Shown here one piece after another: positions 59,987 through 64,000 of a stretch of 64,000 nucleotides of DNA; the first letter of the stretch is position 1, and the number at the start of each line of letters is the position of its first letter. Position numbers and translations under genes: made by a program. Location: assembly GCF_001423185.1 (NCBI RefSeq), contig NZ_LMOB01000001.1, positions 823,437 through 887,436 of the forward strand, in the 5' to 3' direction. The stretch comes from Plantibacter sp. Leaf314 (lineage in GTDB: Bacteria; Actinomycetota; Actinomycetes; Actinomycetales; Microbacteriaceae). Under the pieces are notes generated by a model, which had not been told where the DNA came from, made no database searches, and worked only from the letters and a program-made list of their open reading frames with translations.

Positions 59987-61183
59987 ATGGTGGTTGACGG
60001 ACCCTGGCGCCGCACTGCGGAGGGCGCCGGACTCGTGGACGAGGAGGGCGCCGTCTCCTCGACGATCTTCGCCGAGATGAGCGCCCTCGCCCTGCAGACC
60101 GGCGCGGTGAACCTCGGCCAGGGGTTCCCCGACGAGGACGGACCGGAATCCGTCCTCGCCGAAGCGATCGCCGCGATCGAGCGTGGCGAGAACCAGTACC
60201 CGCCGGGCCCCGGCACCCTCGACCTCCGCACCGCCATCGCGGAGCACCAACGACGCTCCTACGGTCTCGACCCCGATCCCCAAGGAGAGGTGCTCGTCAC
60301 GGCCGGAGCGACCGAGGCGCTCGCCGCCTCCCTGCTCGCCCTCGTCGAGCGCGGTGACGAGGTGGTGACCTTCGAACCGTTCTACGACGCGTACGGCGGC
60401 CTCATCGCGCTCGCCGGGGGCAGGCACCGGACCGTGAAGCTGCGCGCACCGGACTTCCAACCCGATCCGGAGGAACTCCGTGCCGCGGTGACCGACCGGA
60501 CGCGGATCATCCTGGTCAACACGCCGCACAATCCGACCGGCACGGTCCTGGACCGGTCGACCCTCGAACTCATCGTCGAACTCGCCGACCGCCATGACGC
60601 CCTCATCGTGACCGACGAGGTCTACGAACACCTGACGTTCGACGTCCCCCACGTCCCGATCGCGACCCTTCCGGGGGCCGCGGAGCGCACGCTGACGATC
60701 TCCTCGGGCGGGAAGACCTTCAGCACGACGGGCTGGAAGATCGGTTGGCTGACCGGCCCCCGCGAGCTCGTCGCAGCGGTGTCGACCGTGAAGCAGTACC
60801 TCAGCTATGTCAACGGCGCCCCGTTCCAGCCGGCGATGGCGACAGGGCTCCGACTCCCAGACGCCGCCTTCACCGCGATCGCCGACGGCCTCCGGGGAAA
60901 ACGCGACCTCCTGAGCGAGGGACTCTCCGCAGCCGGCTTCGAGACGTTCCGACCCGACGGCACCTACTTCATCGTGGCGGACGCGGCGCCACTCGGCCAT
61001 CGCGACGCGGCCGCGTTCTGTCGCGCCCTGCCGGAGCTCGCCGGCGTCGTCGCCGTGCCGTTGTCGGCGTTCTGCCTCGACCGGCGCGACCCGGACTATG
61101 CGTCACTCGTCCGATTCGCGTTCTGCAAACGCACCGAGGTGCTCGCGCGCGCCGTCGACGGACTCGCGCGGCTCGCACGCTGA
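59987..61183 (+). CDS. Class I/II PLP-dependent aminotransferase (DapC/kynurenine-aminotransferase-like)
   Basis: A 398-residue fold-type I aminotransferase. NLGQGFPDEDGP, NQYPPGPGTLDLRTAIAEH, TAGATEALAASLLAL, NTPHNPTGTVL, VTDEVYEHLTFD and SSGGKTFSTTGWKIGW (PLP Lys) are in order, and VRFAFCK carries the carboxylate Arg. The layout resembles M. tuberculosis Rv0858c, proposed as N-succinyldiaminopimelate aminotransferase, and kynurenine aminotransferases. Substrate cannot be fixed from sequence. GGAGGGAG precedes the ATG by 6 nt. Divergent from htrA. Confidence 0.87.
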   Translation: MVVDGPWRRTAEGAGLVDEEGAVSSTIFAEMSALALQTGAVNLGQGFPDEDGPESVLAEAIAAIERGENQYPPGPGTLDLRTAIAEHQRRSYGLDPDPQGEVLVTAGATEALAASLLALVERGDEVVTFEPFYDAYGGLIALAGGRHRTVKLRAPDFQPDPEELRAAVTDRTRIILVNTPHNPTGTVLDRSTLELIVELADRHDALIVTDEVYEHLTFDVPHVPIATLPGAAERTLTISSGGKTFSTTGWKIGWLTGPRELVAAVSTVKQYLSYVNGAPFQPAMATGLRLPDAAFTAIADGLRGKRDLLSEGLSAAGFETFRPDGTYFIVADAAPLGHRDAAAFCRALPELAGVVAVPLSAFCLDRRDPDYASLVRFAFCKRTEVLARAVDGLARLAR

Positions 61184-61193
61184 CCCCGGTGCC

Positions 61194-61235
61194 GACGACG
61201 ACGGGCACCGGATCGCTCCGGTGCCCGTCGTCGTC
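61194..61235. terminator. Bidirectional terminator between aminotransferase and betaine-binding protein genes
   Basis: A perfect 19-bp stem (61194-61212 with 61217-61235) around TCGC, between two convergent genes: 10 nt after one stop and 8 nt before the other. The arms repeat GAC/GTC triplets. Confidence 0.8.
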
Positions 61236-61243
61236 GTGAGCCG

Positions 61244-62140
61244 CTACTTCGTGAGCGAGTCCACGTACTCCTGGTTGTCGCTGATCCACTTCTCGACCAC
61301 CGGCGCGTAGTCCTTCGAGTCACCCTCGTTGAACATGGCGTTCTCGAGCGAGAACAGGCGTTCGGAGTCGAAGTCGAAGTCCTTCAGCCATCCGGCGAGC
61401 GTCGGGTACTCCTCGGCGAAGTCGGCCTTGCCGAAGCTATGGATGCCTTCGGCGTCGCCGAGCGCGCCCTTCGGGTCCTCGAGGTCCTTGATCGGGAACG
61501 CGTCGTAGGCCCAGTGCGGACGCCAGAGCGTGACGGCGATGTTCTCGCCGGCATCGGTGGCCGCCTTGAGCTCGGAGAGCATCGCGGGAGTACCGGAGGT
61601 GAGGAACTCCCAGTCCTCAAGACCGTACTCGGGGATGACCTTGTCCTGGGTCGCCTCGGTGAGGCCGGCACCCGGGTCGATGCCCACGAGGCGGTTGTCG
61701 AAGAGGTCGGCGTTCGCGGCCAGGTCCTCGAGGGAGTCGACGGGAGCGTCCTCGTTCACCGCGATCGTGAGCTTGGCGTCGGTGTTCCAGGCGCCGAGGT
61801 CGACGACGTCGTCCCCGAACTTCTCGATGTAGCTCGCGTGGGTGGTCGGCAGCCAGACGTCGAGCGTGAGGTCGTAGTCGCCCGTGCTCAATCCGGAGAA
61901 CACCGGGGCCGGCTCCGCCTCCTCGAGCGTGACGTCGTAGCCCTGCTCCTCGAGCACGGCCTTCCACAGCTCGGAGGCGGCGATGCCCTCGTCCCAGCCG
62001 CTGAAGACGGCGATGGTCACGGCCTGCTTGTCGCCGTTCTCGAGCGTCTCGTCGGAGGCGCCTGCGGAGCAGCCGGAGATGGCGAGCGTCGCCGCCGCCC
62101 CCGCTGCGATGGTGGTGGCGATCTTGGTGCGGTACTGCAT
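61244..62140 (-). CDS. Glycine-betaine/proline ABC importer, substrate-binding lipoprotein
   Basis: A 298-residue lipoprotein. Signal peptide with lipobox ISGC (Cys24); OpuAC-type domain with VTIAVFSGWDEGIAASELW, YDLTLDVWLPTTHASYIEKF, LVGIDPGAGLTEATQDKVIPEYGL and VTLWRPHWAYDAF (Trp residues for the cation cage). It captures betaine or a similar quaternary amine outside the cell. It is last in the ATPase-permease-binding protein operon, 68 nt after the permease gene. Confidence 0.92.
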   Translation of the reverse strand: MQYRTKIATTIAAGAAATLAISGCSAGASDETLENGDKQAVTIAVFSGWDEGIAASELWKAVLEEQGYDVTLEEAEPAPVFSGLSTGDYDLTLDVWLPTTHASYIEKFGDDVVDLGAWNTDAKLTIAVNEDAPVDSLEDLAANADLFDNRLVGIDPGAGLTEATQDKVIPEYGLEDWEFLTSGTPAMLSELKAATDAGENIAVTLWRPHWAYDAFPIKDLEDPKGALGDAEGIHSFGKADFAEEYPTLAGWLKDFDFDSERLFSLENAMFNEGDSKDYAPVVEKWISDNQEYVDSLTK

Positions 62141-62208
62141 GTTCGATGATTCCTTTCGTCCCGCGAACGGGGATCGGTGTCGTCGGTTGAAGTCGGGAGG
62201 GCCGGGCG

Positions 62209-63210
62209 TCAGCGTGAGCCGGCCGGGGACGGAGCGGGCTTCCCGCTCGGCTCGACATGGCTGGTCGAGTCCGTCGTGGTGGTGCTCGAGGCAGGCGCGG
62301 GGCGGATGCCACCCGGTGCCGACGTCGGCTTCACGCGCCGCCCACGCTTGCGACCGGCGCCGAGCGAGGCGGTGAGGCGGTCCAGGAAGATCGCCAGGAT
62401 GACGACCGACAGGCCCGCTTCGGAGCCGAGCTGGATGTCGATCCTGGAGAGGCTCTTCACCACGTCGCCACCCAGTCCACCGGCGCCGACCATCCCGGCG
62501 ATGACGACCATGGAGAGCGAGAGCATGATGACCTGGTTGACGCCGGCCATGATGTTCGGCATCGCGAGCGGCAGTTGGATCTGGCGCAGGATCCGCCACG
62601 AGGAGGCTCCGAACGCGTTGCCGGCCTCGACGACCTCCCGGTCGACGTTGCGGATGCCCAGCTCCGTGAGCCGGACGGCCGGGGCCAACGCGAAGACGAT
62701 CGTCGCCACGATGCCCGGGACGACGCCGATGCGGAACAGGATGAGCGCCGGGATGAGGTAGACGAACGCCGGGGTCGTCTGCATGAAGTCGAGCAACGGC
62801 CGGATGATCGACGAGGCGACCTTCGAGCGGGCAGCCAGGATCCCGAGCGGTATGCCGATGACGATCGCGATGAGGCCGGCGACGAGGACGAGCGAGAGCG
62901 AGTCCATCGCGTTCTCCCACTGCTCCACGCCGACGATGATCAGCAGACCGACGGCCGAGCCGATCGCGAACACAGGGCCGCGGACGATGAGCGCGAGGAT
63001 CGCTGCGACGAGGATGATCACCCAAAAGGGCGGTCCGCTGAGGATCGTGTCGACCCCGTCGTAGAGTCCCTGGAAGACCGCGCGGATCACGTCGAACACC
63101 GGCTGGAACACGTCGGTGATGAAGTCGACGAACGCTTCGACCCACGCTCCGATCTCGGGGCGGGTGATGGCGTCGATGAGGTCGGACGATTGGAGACGGA
63201 GGCCGTTCAT
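62209..63210 (-). CDS. Glycine-betaine/proline ABC importer, permease
   Basis: A 333-residue permease with six helices. The coupling loop GNAFGASSWRILRQIQLPLAMPNIMAGVNQVIMLSLSMVVIAGMVGAGGLG is that of ProW/OpuAB. The N-terminal 40 residues are cytosolic or amphipathic. A C-terminal Ser/Thr/Pro-rich tail of about 55 residues is unusual. Start overlaps the ATPase stop by 4 nt. Confidence 0.92.
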   Translation of the reverse strand: MNGLRLQSSDLIDAITRPEIGAWVEAFVDFITDVFQPVFDVIRAVFQGLYDGVDTILSGPPFWVIILVAAILALIVRGPVFAIGSAVGLLIIVGVEQWENAMDSLSLVLVAGLIAIVIGIPLGILAARSKVASSIIRPLLDFMQTTPAFVYLIPALILFRIGVVPGIVATIVFALAPAVRLTELGIRNVDREVVEAGNAFGASSWRILRQIQLPLAMPNIMAGVNQVIMLSLSMVVIAGMVGAGGLGGDVVKSLSRIDIQLGSEAGLSVVILAIFLDRLTASLGAGRKRGRRVKPTSAPGGIRPAPASSTTTTDSTSHVEPSGKPAPSPAGSR

Positions 63211-64000
63211 CGGACGTTCCCTTCCTGGAGGGCGGCGGAGGGTTCGGTCGTGGACGGTTCAGCGGCCGTCGGGTCGACGGATCCACCGTCGTCGGGGTGC
63301 TGCGGGTCTTCCGCGGTCGACCGCAGGGTCGCCGTGATGAGCTCGACGGGCACAGTCGCCGGCGGACCGACGAGGCTGATCTCGTCCGTGTTGGTGGAGA
63401 CGTTGCCGACGGCAGCGAGCAGGGTCACCCGCGGGACGACGCCGAGGAGACGCGTCCGCTCGTCAACGACGGCGACCGGGAGGGCACTCTCGACCGCGGA
63501 CTCGAACAGGTCCACGAGCGCGGCCTCCGGGGAGACGGTGGCGAGGTCCGCGGTGATGACGCTACTGAGCTCGTGGTCGCCCGCCCGGACGAGACGAAGG
63601 ACGTCCTTGTCGCGGACGACGCCGAGCAGCTGGCGTCCCGGGCCGACGACGAACGCGGTCGAGGTCTGCAGATCGCGCATGATGCGCAACGCCGCCCGCG
63701 GACCGGCGGACGCGGACACGACGGAACGCGCAGGCTCCATCACGCCGCCGGCCGTGAGCACGCGAGCGCGGTCGACGTCCTGGACGAACTGCGCCACGTA
63801 GTCGTTCGCCGGGTCGGTGAGGATGTCGTTCGGCGTACCGACCTGGACGATCCGACCGTCGCGCATGACGGCGATCCGGTCGCCGAGGAACATCGCCTCG
63901 TTGAGGTCGTGGGTGATGAAGATGATCGTCTTCCCCAGCTCAGCCTGCAGCTCGACGAGCTGCTCCTGCATCTCGCGACGGATGAGCGGGTCGAGCGCGG
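63207..64000 (-). CDS. Glycine-betaine/proline ABC importer, ATPase with CBS domains (partial)
   Basis: The C-terminal 263 residues of an OpuAA/ProV-type ATPase; Walker A lies outside the window. ALDPLIRREMQEQLVELQAELGKTIIFITHDLNEAMFLGDRIAVMRDGRIVQVGTPNDIL shows the D-loop, switch His and family end. Two CBS domains follow (about 63300-63740), which in OpuA sense ionic strength. A Pro/Ser/Glu-rich end of about 35 residues follows. First gene of the operon. Confidence 0.92.
   Translation of the reverse strand, partial: ALDPLIRREMQEQLVELQAELGKTIIFITHDLNEAMFLGDRIAVMRDGRIVQVGTPNDILTDPANDYVAQFVQDVDRARVLTAGGVMEPARSVVSASAGPRAALRIMRDLQTSTAFVVGPGRQLLGVVRDKDVLRLVRAGDHELSSVITADLATVSPEAALVDLFESAVESALPVAVVDERTRLLGVVPRVTLLAAVGNVSTNTDEISLVGPPATVPVELITATLRSTAEDPQHPDDGGSVDPTAAEPSTTEPSAALQEGNVR

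Overview
The window is about 64 kb of very G+C-rich, gene-dense DNA with almost no mobile or repeated sequence. Codon use, the tmRNA tag ANSKRTDFALAA, actinobacterial-type hisN, the DUF3039 protein, a fused trpEG-like gene behind a WW leader peptide, and many genes that start 6-8 nt after a TANNNT box all point to an actinomycete, most likely a Microbacteriaceae member. No insertion sequence, prophage, CRISPR array or rRNA operon was found.

Layout. 0-5.8 kb: an amino-sugar locus with a truncated NgcE-like sugar-binding lipoprotein, a SIS-domain enzyme, an RpiR/MurR regulator, a divergent BadF-type sugar kinase, a Gfo/Idh/MocA oxidoreductase and a cytoplasmic GH29 alpha-L-fucosidase. 5.8-13.4 kb: one same-strand series otsA-otsB-ilvD-ilvB-ilvN-ilvC (trehalose and branched-chain amino acid synthesis), with otsB and ilvD 1 nt apart. 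13.4-18 kb: a TIM-barrel isomerase-like protein, two unrecognised proteins, tRNA-Lys(CTT), hisN, topoisomerase IB and a small lineage-type protein. 18-24.2 kb: an mrpACDEFG Na+/H+ antiporter operon. 24.3-28.8 kb: ssrA, smpB, ftsX, ftsE (with a long extra tail) and prfB, then an MFS transporter. 30.1-34.7 kb: a compact Tad pilus-type operon. 34.8-43.8 kb: a barstar-like protein, NAD(P)H-hydrate epimerase, the trpEG/phzE-type gene with its attenuator, tRNA-Leu(TAG), DedA, a CDF metal exporter, rdgB-rph-murI and pncB. 43.8-47.6 kb: DUF3039 and an ABC exporter whose ATPase carries a roughly 360-residue Lys/Thr/Ala/Pro-rich N-terminal extension. 47.9-58 kb: a surface-glycopolymer (teichoic-acid-like) cluster. 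58-64 kb: HtrA protease, a class I/II aminotransferase and a glycine-betaine/proline-type ABC importer cut by the window edge.

The most informative non-coding find is at 38.05-38.16 kb. A 13-residue leader peptide with tandem Trp codons precedes two mutually exclusive RNA hairpins and an intrinsic terminator, just upstream of the fused anthranilate-synthase-type gene. This is a complete tryptophan attenuator. Its leader peptide is itself probably translated from a leaderless transcript. Other points of interest are the two poorly conserved low-complexity tails (FtsE and the ABC ATPase), a CDP-alcohol phosphotransferase with His in place of the last motif Asp, a possible non-AUG start of otsA, and a large set of likely leaderless genes.
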